Of a stretch of DNA of 64,000 nt, positions 1 through 8,039 are shown piece after piece. This DNA comes from Clostridiales bacterium. GTDB taxonomy: Bacteria > Bacillota > Clostridia > Oscillospirales > Ruminococcaceae. The translations under genes were made by a program, and so were the position numbers. Positions within the stretch are counted from its first letter, which is position 1. The number at the start of each line of letters is the position of its first letter. A model generated the notes under the pieces. It did no database searches and was not told the origin of the DNA. It was given only the letters and a program-made list of their open reading frames with translations. The stretch is from positions 62,001 through 126,000 of the forward strand of contig QAMM01000002.1 in the NCBI GenBank assembly GCA_003150405.1. Direction: 5' to 3'.

Positions 1-22
1 AGAACAAAAGGAGCTTTCAACA

Positions 23-1408
23 ATGAAGTTTAAAAACAAGGTCGACGTTGCAATTATCGGGGGAGGTATCGGCGGGATTATGGCCGCTTACCGTCTCATC
101 GAAAAAAATCCGGGGCTTTCCATCTGCATTTTTGAAAAAGGTCATGATATTTTAAAACGGGTTTGTCCCATCATTACCAAACAGGTCAAGGCCTGTGTCA
201 AATGTAAATCCTGTGCTATTATGGAAGGTATGGCAGGCGCAGGCGCTTTTTCAGACGGTAAATATGTTATCTCCACCGAATATGGCGGCTGGCTGACTGA
301 ATTTATGGAACCAAGCACTGTACTTGACTATATTGAACAAGCCGACCAGATTATGATGTCCTACGGTGCCACCTCAGAGCGCTATTTGCCAAGCAATGAA
401 CTTAAAAAACTCTGCCTTCAGCATGATCTGCACATGAGCCAGGCTCAGCTCAAGCACCTTGGCACCGACGCAAACTTTGACACCATGCGCAAGCTCATTG
501 ATTCGCTGCGCGGTAAAGTTCGTATTTATCCGGATACTGCTGTCACTGACGTGGATAAAGAGTCTCATGCCATTACTTTTGTGCATGATGATACGGAATG
601 CACTCTTTCGGCAGATTGCATCATTTTTGCCGTCGGCCGCGCGGGCAGCAACTTCTTCTCGAAATGGTGCAAGAAAAACGGCATCCCGCTCACCAACAAT
701 CAGGTGGATATTGGTGTTCGTGTTGAACTGCCCGCTATGATTTGGGAGGATTTCTCCAAAAAGATTTATGAGCCGAAAATCTGGTATCGCTCAGAGCGGT
801 ACGGCGACACCACTCGTATGTTCTGCTTCAATGAAGGCGGCCTTGTAGTCACCGAGAACACGGCGGGGGTTCTCACCGTCAATGGACACGCTTATAAAGA
901 CAAAGGCCGCAAAACCCAGAATTCCAATTTTGCACTGCTTTCAACCAGTCGGTTCACCGAACCATTCCGTGAACCGATTGAATACGCCCGCCATGTAGCG
1001 AGCCTTGCGAACCTTATCAGCGGCGGCTCGGTTCTGGTTCAGCGTTTAGGTGATCTGGAGCATGGGCGCCGTACCGATGAAAAACGGTTGGCACAATCTA
1101 CTACTCGCCCGACACTCAACGCCGTAGCAGGCGACTTAAGCCTCTGCCTGCCAAAACGCCAGCTCGACAATATTGTCGAAACGCTGCACGCATTGGACAA
1201 GGTCGCGCCTGGTACCGCGAATTATGACACTCTGCTCTATGGTATTGAGTGCAAATATTATTCGGCGCGCCCAGAATCAGAGGAATTTATGCTTGTCGGG
1301 ACCAAAAATATTTACGCCTTAGGAGACGGCGCGGGCTTTACCCGTTCTCTTTCCCAGGCAGCCGCCAATGGTCTTTACGTGGCGGATCATATTTCTGGAA
1401 AACAATAA
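23..1408 (+). CDS. NAD(P)/FAD-dependent dehydrogenase (COG2509-like)
   Basis: A 461-residue flavoprotein of the uncharacterised FAD-dependent dehydrogenase group. The N-terminal dinucleotide fold is plain: GGGIGG at residues 13-18, and an acidic residue (EKG, about 38) closing the second strand. A Cys cluster follows (C48, C58, C61, C64; CxxCxxC) and then GAGAFSDGK, the pattern I associate with this group. A second glycine motif, ALGDGAG, near residue 435 would hold the FAD. The start ATG has an AAAGGAG site 9 bases upstream. The substrate is unknown; ddh follows 29 bases downstream, so the two are probably co-transcribed, but that does not prove a lysine-pathway role. Confidence 0.85.
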   Translation: MKFKNKVDVAIIGGGIGGIMAAYRLIEKNPGLSICIFEKGHDILKRVCPIITKQVKACVKCKSCAIMEGMAGAGAFSDGKYVISTEYGGWLTEFMEPSTVLDYIEQADQIMMSYGATSERYLPSNELKKLCLQHDLHMSQAQLKHLGTDANFDTMRKLIDSLRGKVRIYPDTAVTDVDKESHAITFVHDDTECTLSADCIIFAVGRAGSNFFSKWCKKNGIPLTNNQVDIGVRVELPAMIWEDFSKKIYEPKIWYRSERYGDTTRMFCFNEGGLVVTENTAGVLTVNGHAYKDKGRKTQNSNFALLSTSRFTEPFREPIEYARHVASLANLISGGSVLVQRLGDLEHGRRTDEKRLAQSTTRPTLNAVAGDLSLCLPKRQLDNIVETLHALDKVAPGTANYDTLLYGIECKYYSARPESEEFMLVGTKNIYALGDGAGFTRSLSQAAANGLYVADHISGKQ

Positions 1409-1437
1409 AACCTTCATAACAAAAAAGGAGTATGTAT

Positions 1438-2406
1438 ATGAGTGAAAAAATTAAAATTGGTATTGTCGGCTACGGCAATCTTGGCAAAGGTGTAGAACTG
1501 GCTGTCCGCCAGAATCCGGATTTTGAGCTGGTTGCTATCTTCACCCGTCGGACGCCTGCTCCGAATTCCGGATTAACCTCCATTGATAAAATTTTGGATT
1601 ATAAAGGGAAAATTGACGTCATGGTTATGTGCGGCGGTTCCGCTACCGACCTGCCGGTTCAAGTACCGGAAATTGCGGCACATTTCAACACCATTGACAG
1701 TTTTGATACCCATGCGAAAATCCCAGAGTACTTCGCAAAGGTAGATGCAGTTGCCAAAACAAACAGCCATCTTGCCATGATTTCTTCCGGTTGGGATCCG
1801 GGGCTTTTCTCACTCAACCGTGTGCTGATGGCCTCGGTTCTGCCAGAAGGCAAAACCTACACCTTCTGGGGTACCGGCGTCAGCCAAGGGCATTCGGATG
1901 CCATTCGCCGCGTACAGGGTGTGGCAGACGCCAAACAGTACACCGTTCCCGTACCGGAAGCGCTCGAAAGTGTGCGCAAAGGGGAAAATAAAGAGCTTAC
2001 CACTCGTGAAAAACATCGCCGTGTTTGCTACGTTGTTCCCAAAGAGGGGGCAGACCTTAAACAGATCGAGCATGACATTGTTACCATGCCCAATTACTTC
2101 GCGGACTATGACACAGAGGTTCATTTCATTTCTCAAGAGGAGCTCAACCACGAACACGCCGGTCTGCCACATGGCGGTTTTGTCATTCGAAATGGCAAAA
2201 GTGCGGCTGGTACCAACCAAAAGATGGAATTTAATCTCGAACTTGGCAGCAACCCGGAATTCACCTCCAGCGCTATTGTCTGCTGTGCCCGCGCCGTCGC
2301 CAAAATGGCGAAACGCGGCACTACCGGCGCTATTACTATTTTTGATATCCCGGTCGGTATGCTCTCTTCTCTCCCGGCGGACGAACTTCGGAGAGAATAC
2401 CTCTAA
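1438..2406 (+). CDS. ddh: meso-diaminopimelate D-dehydrogenase
   Basis: Catalyses NADPH-dependent reductive amination of tetrahydrodipicolinate to meso-diaminopimelate, the one-step branch of lysine and peptidoglycan precursor synthesis in the cytoplasm. The N-terminal Rossmann motif GYGNLGKG and the NADPH-side FTRR fit the family, and the length (322 aa) is standard (about 320-326). An ATG at 1432 directly abuts the AAAAAAGGAG site, so the in-frame ATG at 1438, with a 7-base spacing, is chosen. A strong hairpin terminator follows. The presence of ddh implies the organism can bypass the succinylase or acetylase route. Confidence 0.93.
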   Translation: MSEKIKIGIVGYGNLGKGVELAVRQNPDFELVAIFTRRTPAPNSGLTSIDKILDYKGKIDVMVMCGGSATDLPVQVPEIAAHFNTIDSFDTHAKIPEYFAKVDAVAKTNSHLAMISSGWDPGLFSLNRVLMASVLPEGKTYTFWGTGVSQGHSDAIRRVQGVADAKQYTVPVPEALESVRKGENKELTTREKHRRVCYVVPKEGADLKQIEHDIVTMPNYFADYDTEVHFISQEELNHEHAGLPHGGFVIRNGKSAAGTNQKMEFNLELGSNPEFTSSAIVCCARAVAKMAKRGTTGAITIFDIPVGMLSSLPADELRREYL

Positions 2407-2416
2407 TTCATCTGTT

Positions 2417-2458
2417 AAAAAGGCCATTCATCATTTTAAAATGATGAATGGCCTTTTT
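2417..2458 (+). terminator. rho-independent terminator after ddh
   Basis: A perfect 42-base inverted repeat (AAAAAGGCCATTCATC... and its complement) with T-runs on both strands. It ends the ddh unit and can terminate transcription from either side. Confidence 0.9.
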
Positions 2459-2811
2459 GGTTAGCGACTGTGCATTTTGAACCCGCAAAGAAAGGTTGTA
2501 TTCCATTGGGGTAATTTGGAATCCTGACATAAAAATAAATTGTTTGAAAAAGCACCTGATGCCGCTGCTGAAATGATATGATACTGCAATCAACCTGTTG
2601 TTTTATAACCTGTGTTTCAAAAACCAATTGAAACAGTTTTTCAACATTTTTGTGGCAGATGTTCGAGTCTAAACACATGAACGATCACTACATTTAGTCG
2701 TTTTCTTACCTTTTTTATTTTAGTATAGCCTAATAGACTAATTTTTCAGTTCTTATGGATGATTATAAAGCCTGATAGGTTAGCCTAGAATAATACTAAG
2801 AGGTGATGTTC
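2459..2811. other. AT-rich intergenic region
   Basis: About 350 bases between the ddh terminator and the XRE regulator. Open frames here lack ribosome sites and family resemblance and are taken as noncoding. The right end carries the promoter and repeated TAGCCTA motifs described separately. Confidence 0.6.
2742..2787 (+). promoter_or_regulatory. putative promoter and operator of the XRE gene
   Basis: A sigma-A-like pair TTTTTC (2742-2747) and TATAAA (2764-2769) with a 16-bp spacer. The predicted start of transcription falls on TAGGTTAGCCTA (2776-2787), whose TAGG and CCTA arms are inverted. TAGCCTA also occurs at 2726-2732. This placement would suit autoregulation by the HTH protein, but that is inference. 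Confidence 0.4.
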
Positions 2812-3189
2812 ATGTACAAACCAATTAACATGGAAATGGGCGGAAGAATTCGGGCCATTCGCAAGAAAGTTGGATTGACCTCCGAACAGCTTGCGAATAC
2901 GATGGATATCTCGGTCCAATTTCTCAGCGATGTTGAACGCGGTAAAAAGTCATTTTCTTACGAAAACCTGATCAAACTCTGTCGGATCTTACGCGTCTCA
3001 TCCGATTACATTCTCCTCGGCACCGAAAAATCAGATAAACGCGCCCGTCTGCACGATGTTGTTGACAGCATTGAAGAAGCGTATCTTCCCATGATAGAGG
3101 TGGCAATTTCCAACACAATTCGTGTTATTCTCATGGCGCGCGAACAGGCTCTCATGGAACAGAAAGCTGAGGAACAACCATCAGAGTAA
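2812..3189 (+). CDS. XRE-family HTH transcriptional regulator
   Basis: A 125-residue DNA-binding protein with a Cro/CI-type helix-turn-helix in the first 65 residues (RIRAIRKKVGLTSEQLA, then ISVQFLSDVERGKKS as recognition helix). The C-terminal half is helical (EEAYLPMIEVAISN) and may dimerise. The start at 2812 is chosen because AGAGGTG lies 6 bases upstream; earlier GTG and ATG codons overlap that site. It stands alone with its own terminator, and its target is not evident, perhaps its own promoter. Confidence 0.85.
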   Translation: MYKPINMEMGGRIRAIRKKVGLTSEQLANTMDISVQFLSDVERGKKSFSYENLIKLCRILRVSSDYILLGTEKSDKRARLHDVVDSIEEAYLPMIEVAISNTIRVILMAREQALMEQKAEEQPSE

Positions 3190-3222
3190 TTGCTTTTCCC
3201 CGCTTCATTCAATCCCTGAAAG

Positions 3223-3253
3223 AAAAGCCGCAGGATTTTTCCTGCGGCTTTTT
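3223..3253 (+). terminator. terminator after the XRE gene
   Basis: AAAAGCCGCAGG, a short loop, CCTGCGGCTTTTT: a 12-bp GC-rich stem followed by a T-run. It probably also serves the convergent FAD oxidoreductase on the minus strand. Confidence 0.85.
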
Positions 3254-3319
3254 CCATTTATATACTCCAACAGTTTTCCGAAGCAACACCAAGTCATGTG
3301 CGTTCCTAAAAGGCTTTAA

Positions 3320-4657
3320 TTAGTTAAACAGATGGGTGCCCATTTCGTTCTGTAAAATATCCTGTACCTGTTTTACCTCAAGGTCACGCGGACGCACTCC
3401 CTGTTTCACACACAAAGCAGCCGCAACACCGGCTGCCTGCCCCATATCCATCATGTTGCCCATAGACTTACCAGAGGCCTGACCCAGCTGGGTTGCAGAA
3501 GCACAGCGCCCTGCCACCAAAAGGCCATCCACCTTTACTGGCACCAGCGAACGATACGGAACACCAACGCCCGCTTTCATAATAAACTGCTTCTGATCCC
3601 GGTCAAGCGCTAAACCGCCGGCATCCACTGCTCCATATTTCCGGCTGATGACATCCGGGAACTCGGTGCCGTTTGCCGCGTCGTCAAAGGTAAAGGTATA
3701 TTCGCCGACAATTCGGCGGGTCTCCCGCACGCCAACACCCGCGCCGGTACGCGCCAGTACACATTCCTCCATACCGGGAATTTTGTAATCGTGAGCTATT
3801 TTTATGAAATCTGCCGCGACTTCAATTCCCGCGCGTTCGCTAATGTTGATCTGCGCTGGGTCGGAAGCGTCAATCACACCAATTCCGCGCAGGCCGCCAT
3901 TGTTGACAGAAACCAGCCCAGGAACCGTAGTTGGATCAAACGAATAAAAGACCGCTACCGCATATTTCCCGGTTTTTTCCGCTTCTACCCAAAGGTCGGC
4001 AAAACTGCCGTCCTTGGATTCGCTGCAGGCTTTGAAAAAGCGCTGGGTATCTACGTTTCCAACAGCAAACACCAGAGAAACCGGCATAAAACGGCCGTCC
4101 AGTTCACTGCCTTTGACCATTTCGGCTCCGGAAAAATAAGCAATATCACCATCGCCGGTACAGTCTACAAAAACGTCGGCATAAAAAATTTCCTCACCGG
4201 ATTTGTTGTTGGAAATAACAGCCGTTACCTTTCCATTTTCCACCTTTGTCCCGGTAATCGGGGTGTGGAGGCGGTAATGGCAGCCAACCGATTCCAACAA
4301 CCGGTAAGCGGCAAGCTGAAGATACTCCGGCTGAATATGCGCGTTGTCACCGTTAAACCAGTCGGTACGGCCTTTCCGATAGGCGTTTGGGCCGCACTCA
4401 TCCAGCTTTTTCAAAAGCATTTCATGCACACCACCGCGACTTCCACCGCGGAGATACATCCGGTTCAGGGGCATCCAAAGCGCCTGAGCAGCAATTCCGC
4501 CAAACGAGGCCCGAGCTTCTAAAAGCAGGGTTTTTGCGCCGTTTTTAGCCGCTGCCACAGCAGCGCCCAAGCCCGCCGGCCCGCCGCCGGCAACAATTAC
4601 ATCGTAGTGCGCCCCGCTTTGCGGGATAAAAGGTTCAATGTCTGAACGGTGAATCAT
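3320..4657 (-). CDS. FAD-dependent oxidoreductase (FAD_oxidored family)
   Basis: A 445-residue flavoprotein of the family Pfam calls FAD_oxidored (PF12831). The N-terminal FAD fold shows VAGGGPAGLGAA near residues 22-33, an acidic end of strand 2 (LLLEAR) and GGIAAQALWMPLN. VDCTGDGDIAY in the middle and VAGRCASATQLGQASG near the C-terminus are typical FAD-contact segments. No signal peptide is present, so it is cytoplasmic. Start ATG at 4657 has a GGAGGG site 8 bases upstream. It is monocistronic with its own promoter (TTGCTT/TATACT). Substrate unknown. Confidence 0.85.
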   Translation of the reverse strand: MIHRSDIEPFIPQSGAHYDVIVAGGGPAGLGAAVAAAKNGAKTLLLEARASFGGIAAQALWMPLNRMYLRGGSRGGVHEMLLKKLDECGPNAYRKGRTDWFNGDNAHIQPEYLQLAAYRLLESVGCHYRLHTPITGTKVENGKVTAVISNNKSGEEIFYADVFVDCTGDGDIAYFSGAEMVKGSELDGRFMPVSLVFAVGNVDTQRFFKACSESKDGSFADLWVEAEKTGKYAVAVFYSFDPTTVPGLVSVNNGGLRGIGVIDASDPAQINISERAGIEVAADFIKIAHDYKIPGMEECVLARTGAGVGVRETRRIVGEYTFTFDDAANGTEFPDVISRKYGAVDAGGLALDRDQKQFIMKAGVGVPYRSLVPVKVDGLLVAGRCASATQLGQASGKSMGNMMDMGQAAGVAAALCVKQGVRPRDLEVKQVQDILQNEMGTHLFN

Positions 4658-4714
4658 AAATTATTCCCTCCTGAAAAGTTAAATATTTGCTGGATTGTTT
4701 CGCTCAGTTAAACA

Positions 4715-4735
4715 GCCCGCCTAGCACAAGCGGGC
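4715..4735 (-). promoter_or_regulatory. hairpin at the 5' end of the FAD oxidoreductase mRNA
   Basis: GCCCGC, 9-base loop, GCGGGC. It begins about 4 bases after the predicted transcription start of the minus-strand gene, so it is more likely a 5' mRNA stabiliser or attenuator than a terminator, although TGTTTAA follows it. Confidence 0.5.
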
Positions 4736-4745
4736 CATTACTATC

Positions 4746-4774
4746 AGTATAATCGGTTTAAACAGGAAAAGCAA
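4746..4774 (-). promoter_or_regulatory. sigma-A promoter of the FAD oxidoreductase
   Basis: On the minus strand TTGCTT (4774-4769), a 17-base spacer and TATACT (4751-4746). It lies in the gap just beyond the stop codon of the SLOG gene. Confidence 0.7.
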
Positions 4775-4778
4775 GGTC

Positions 4779-5120
4779 TCACCGCAGGTTCGCTGTATGA
4801 AACAAGTAAATTGGCTTTCCAATTTGCTTGGCATAGTTCACTGTGTAAGCAGTACCGCGCGAGATACCGTCCCAGAACGCAATAACAACGTCACAGGCGT
4901 CAACCATCTGCCGGTCGCGTACCAATGGCGCCCGATGGCCGTAACGAGCATAATCCGGTAAAAAGAGCTGCACTGGAATGCCCATTTTCCGTGCATATTG
5001 CTCTACAAGAGTGTCCACCCCTTTGGCGCCGCCGGTAATGATCTGGCAAATTCCATTCGGCAGATAGCGGGAAAAATCCACCGCCCGTATTCCACGCGAC
5101 CCAATAATTGCTGCTTTCAT
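4779..5120 (-). CDS. SLOG-family nucleotide-binding protein (DUF2493/YspA-like)
   Basis: A 113-residue single-domain protein with a SLOG (LOG/DprA-like Rossmann) fold. Visible marks are IIGSRGI at the N-terminus, ITGGAKGVD around residue 30, and CDVVIAFWDG...GTAYTVNYA in the C-terminal half. Such domains bind nucleotides or nucleotide-derived ligands; the biochemical role of this subgroup is not known to me. ATG at 5120 is preferred over a GTG at 5129 because AGAGGTG sits 6 bases before the ATG. It is divergent from the small ribbon-helix-helix gene at 5351. Confidence 0.8.
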   Translation of the reverse strand: MKAAIIGSRGIRAVDFSRYLPNGICQIITGGAKGVDTLVEQYARKMGIPVQLFLPDYARYGHRAPLVRDRQMVDACDVVIAFWDGISRGTAYTVNYAKQIGKPIYLFHTANLR

Positions 5121-5350
5121 TGGAATCACCTCTTAAACCACAAATTTTATGTACTTAAAACAAGTATATTTACCCCACAACGGCCTCAGCTTTGTTTAAA
5201 ATGATGGGTGTGACATTCGTGATACCATAGGAAAATATGTTATATAAGACACAATACTCGCGCAGTACCGTTTAATTGACAGAAATGCATTCATATTCGC
5301 AAACGGTTAACCTGTTTTTCAATCAATATTCAACCGGGGGAGGAAAGAAC

Positions 5351-5527
5351 ATGCGCACCTATCAAATTCCGCACCTATTGCCTACCACGACGAAAAGCAT
5401 TCGTTTTCCCAACAATATAATTGAGCAGGTGGAAAAAGAGCTTCAGGGGCAAAACTGTACCTTCTCGGCTTTTATCATTGAAGCAGTACGGTTTGCACTG
5501 AACAGCCTTGAGGAGAACAGAAAATAG
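5351..5527 (+). CDS. small ribbon-helix-helix protein (YlcI/YnfO-like)
   Basis: A 58-residue protein. The pattern TTKSIRFPNNIIEQVE followed by TFSAFIIEAVRFAL is the ribbon and two helices of an Arc/MetJ-type DNA-binding dimer, similar to the YlcI/YnfO group. The ATG at 5351 has a very strong GGGGGAGGAAAG site; upstream in-frame ATG codons have none. It may regulate itself or the divergent SLOG gene, but no toxin gene is adjacent, so a toxin-antitoxin role is not supported. Confidence 0.75.
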   Translation: MRTYQIPHLLPTTTKSIRFPNNIIEQVEKELQGQNCTFSAFIIEAVRFALNSLEENRK

Positions 5528-6098
5528 TCAGCCAGCCAATTTCTGCTTTCAAAACCGTATGAAGCGTATTCCCTGTCCCCAAGACCGTATGGAACTGTAT
5601 TCTCTGCTATTATTTTTCCCTAAGTCAAACACTAAGCTCCAATATTTACCATATATTTCTATTTTATAACATGTTTTGCAAAAAGAATGTAGAATTTTGG
5701 CGAATTCATTTATTTGCGGCTCCAAATCCAAAATGCTTCTCCTTATTGGAGCCCTGCCAAATTGCAATCCTATCGTTAAGCTGTGTACCAAAATCTAGGC
5801 ACCGCATTTCCAAAATAGACGCTGCGCATGAAAAAAAGGCCCGGAGAATTCATTCTCCGGGCCTTTTTGAATCCCTTTTCATGCGGAATATGAAACAAAA
5901 TTCTGTGAAAACAGTGTTGAGATTTATCCCTGTGAGGAAAAACGGATAAAATTGAAGGTATTCCTAAAAGCCGCAAAACCGGATAGAGAGTTACCTTATC
6001 TGATAGAACGTGCATAAAAAGGCTGCAATTAACATCGGTATGCTGCCCACTATGCACATTGTTTATAACAAACCGAAGTTACCAATTTGTCAAAAATT
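5528..6098. other. AT-rich intergenic region without a convincing gene
   Basis: About 570 bases. Contents: a 22-base imperfect direct repeat beginning ACCGTATG (5554-5575 and 5584-5606), an inverted repeat GGCTCCAA/TTGGAGCC (5718-5725, 5746-5753), and a long nested palindrome at 5825-5885. Frames on either strand have poor ribosome sites and no recognisable protein; a small RNA cannot be excluded. Confidence 0.55.
5833..5868. terminator. bidirectional hairpin terminator inside a larger palindrome
   Basis: A 17-bp perfect stem (AAAAAGGCCCGGAGAAT and complement) around a 2-base centre, with T-runs both ways. It ends the minus-strand PPK2 unit or a plus-strand transcript. It is framed by CGCATGAAAA (5825-5834) and TTTTCATGCG (5876-5885), an outer inverted repeat. 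Confidence 0.85.
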
Positions 6099-6944
6099 TT
6101 ATTTTTCCTGTTCCAACATGGTACGGTATTGCTCCAACATCCGCCGCTGCTCCTCCGAAATTTGGGGATAACTTAGCTTCAGCCCGCTGAGTTCATGCAG
6201 CATAATTTCAGAAATAACCAGCCGTGCATACCATTTTTTATTGGCCGGAACAATATACCACGGCGCTTGATCCGTTGCGGTCTCCGCAAACGCAGCCTCA
6301 TAGGCGGCAACGTAATCGTTCCAGTAGGCACGCTCCCGAATATCACTGGCGTCAAATTTCCAATTTTTCTCCGGGTTATCAATGCGTTTCAGCAGGCGTT
6401 TTGCTTGTTCTTCTTTGGAGATATGCAGAAAAAGCTTAACCGGGACAATCTTGTTTTCTAGCAGATAGCGTTCTTTGTCTCGAATTTGCCGGTACCGCAT
6501 TTTCCAAAAATCCTTATCCTCTGGGCCGCGTCCCGGCACCATACCGTGTACCCGTACAACCAAAACATCCTCATAATAGGAACGGTTGAAAACACCAATG
6601 GTCCCTTTGGGCGGGAGCTGTTTGTCGGTGCGCCACATATAATCGTGGGAAAGCTCTTCCGCATTGGGCGCTTTAAAGCTCACCACCTGTACCCCCTGCG
6701 GGTTTAACCCGGTCATAACATGCTTAATCGCACTGTCTTTTCCAGAGGTGTCCATCCCCTGTAAAATGGCTAGCAAGGCATATTCTCCCCGAGCGTACAG
6801 AATGTCCTGCAGCGTTGCCATCCGTGCTTTGTTTTCCTCCAGCCGGATGAGCGCCTCCTCCTTGCCGCGGCATCCACTGGTGTCAGCCGGATCATAATCT
6901 TTGAGCCGTTTCCCCGGCCGATAGCGCAACTTTTCCAAATTCAT
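6099..6944 (-). CDS. ppk2: polyphosphate kinase 2 family phosphotransferase
   Basis: A 281-residue PPK2-type enzyme that transfers phosphate between polyphosphate and a nucleotide. The kinase core shows Walker A GMDTSGKDS (residues about 63-71), GVFNRSYYEDV (Walker B region), the lid arginines in RYRQIRDKERYL, and KKWYARLVI near the end, all standard for the single-domain class. Direction (nucleotide synthesis from polyP or the reverse) cannot be told from sequence. ATG at 6944 has GGGGGAATG upstream. It stands alone with a consensus promoter. No ppk1 or ppx is in view. Confidence 0.9.
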   Translation of the reverse strand: MNLEKLRYRPGKRLKDYDPADTSGCRGKEEALIRLEENKARMATLQDILYARGEYALLAILQGMDTSGKDSAIKHVMTGLNPQGVQVVSFKAPNAEELSHDYMWRTDKQLPPKGTIGVFNRSYYEDVLVVRVHGMVPGRGPEDKDFWKMRYRQIRDKERYLLENKIVPVKLFLHISKEEQAKRLLKRIDNPEKNWKFDASDIRERAYWNDYVAAYEAAFAETATDQAPWYIVPANKKWYARLVISEIMLHELSGLKLSYPQISEEQRRMLEQYRTMLEQEK

Positions 6945-6993
6945 GCGTCATTCCCCCATTCAAAGCGGCATACGGCCGCTGTTTTCTGCTTTC

Positions 6994-7022
6994 ATTATAG
7001 ATCAACTGCCCGTCCCTGCCAA
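6994..7022 (-). promoter_or_regulatory. sigma-A promoter of ppk2
   Basis: Minus strand TTGGCA (7022-7017), 17-base spacer, TATAAT (6999-6994). Near-perfect consensus, giving a 5' leader of about 45 bases. Confidence 0.8.
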
Positions 7023-7133
7023 GCAAATGATAGCCATACAGCAATAAAAAACAACCTGGGGAATCCGTTCAATCGAAATTCAAAAACAGGGCGGATTTCA
7101 TCCCCATTTTTCTTTATGAACCCCGCTTTTTGG

Positions 7134-7162
7134 TTGAATTAACGGTATGAAAAAGGTATAAT
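7134..7162 (+). promoter_or_regulatory. sigma-A promoter of the DUF4364 gene
   Basis: TTGAAT (7134-7139), 17-base spacer, TATAAT (7157-7162), about 47 bases upstream of the start codon. Confidence 0.8.
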
Positions 7163-7208
7163 AAAATTACTAAGCTGTTTTTACAGACTGGAAACGGGGG
7201 GATTTTCC

Positions 7209-7814
7209 GTGGATTTTAACGAATACTTTGCCGGTATCGAGCCGGGCGGCTTAAAGGATACCTATGATATCAAACTGCTCATCTGTTACCTGCTCTCCAC
7301 CATTACCGAGCCGCTTTCGCCGGATCAGCTCAACTACATCTTCCAAAGCGAAGGATTGGTCAACTACTTTTCCTATACCGTCGCTTTGAAAGAACTACTG
7401 GAATCCGGTCATATTAAGGAAACAAAAAGCGAATTGGACACCAAATATGCCATTACCCCACTGGGTTTGGACAGCGCTCACAAGCTTCAGTCCAGCCTGC
7501 CGCGTTCGCTGAGGGATAAAGTCGTTTCAGTTGCACTTTCGCTGCTTACCCGGCTGGAGCGTCAGAAAAATGTTGAGGTCAGTCTCAAAAAAGTTGAGGA
7601 TGGCTACCTTGTTCAGTGCCGTATTGCCGATGTCGGCAGCGACCTGCTGAACTTTACCATGTATGCCAACAATGAAACGCAAGCCAATATTATGAAACTA
7701 CACTTTGAACAGCACACCGATCTGCTCTATCGCACCATTCTCGCCATTGGTATTGGAGACAAAAAGGCGTTTTCCGAGCTGCTCGGCGCCTTTGAACCGA
7801 AATTATCTGAGTAG
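7209..7814 (+). CDS. DUF4364 family protein, probable regulator
   Basis: A 201-residue protein of the clostridial DUF4364 family. The N-terminal part (residues 18-85: LLICYLLSTI, LNYIFQSEGLVNYFSYTVALKEL, IKETKSELDTKYAITPLG) reads as a winged helix, and the rest is an alpha/beta domain with no recognised ligand. The start is GTG, supported by GGGGGGATT 6 bases upstream. It is monocistronic between two terminators. A DNA-binding role is inferred from the winged-helix look; targets are unknown. Confidence 0.75.
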   Translation: MDFNEYFAGIEPGGLKDTYDIKLLICYLLSTITEPLSPDQLNYIFQSEGLVNYFSYTVALKELLESGHIKETKSELDTKYAITPLGLDSAHKLQSSLPRSLRDKVVSVALSLLTRLERQKNVEVSLKKVEDGYLVQCRIADVGSDLLNFTMYANNETQANIMKLHFEQHTDLLYRTILAIGIGDKKAFSELLGAFEPKLSE

Positions 7815-7839
7815 CCGTTTAAAACAGCAGACAACAAGA

Positions 7840-7902
7840 ATTACCTGTGCGGATAGCAGCCAAAGCAATACTGTCTGCGCAGGTAATTTGTTTTTTACCG
7901 GA
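7840..7902 (+). terminator. terminator after the DUF4364 gene
   Basis: ATTACCTGTGCG and CGCAGGTAAT form a stem with one mismatch and a large (about 35-base) internal loop, followed by TTGTTTTTT. The long loop is unusual and could fold further. Confidence 0.6.
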
Positions 7903-8000
7903 CGTTTCTATTTTACCTGCAAACCCGGCAGTTCATACCATTTTTACCACAAAAGTAAAAGCATTGGATAAATTCAGAGGCTTTTCACAAAAAACACCGC

Positions 8001-8036
8001 AAAAAAGGTACAAAGGATATCCTTTGTACCTTTTTT
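8001..8036 (-). terminator. terminator after clpX
   Basis: A perfect 36-base palindrome (AAAAAAGGTACAAAGGAT and complement) with T-runs both ways, immediately beyond the clpX stop codon. It ends the tig-clpP-clpX operon and can also stop read-through from the left. Confidence 0.9.
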
Positions 8037-8039
8037 CAT

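Noticed and set aside
2408-2678. Short minus-strand frames behind ddh
   Set aside because: They begin without ribosome sites and run into the terminator hairpin; no homology seen.
4715-4735. Reading this hairpin as the terminator of the SLOG gene
   Set aside because: A consensus promoter lies between the SLOG stop codon and the hairpin, so the hairpin belongs to the leader of the next gene.
5276-5281. TTGACA as a -35 box for the ribbon-helix-helix gene
   Set aside because: No acceptable -10 at 16-18 bases downstream.
5276-5350. Upstream extension of the ribbon-helix-helix gene
   Set aside because: The extension lacks a ribosome site, while GGGGGAGGAAAG sits right before the ATG at 5351.
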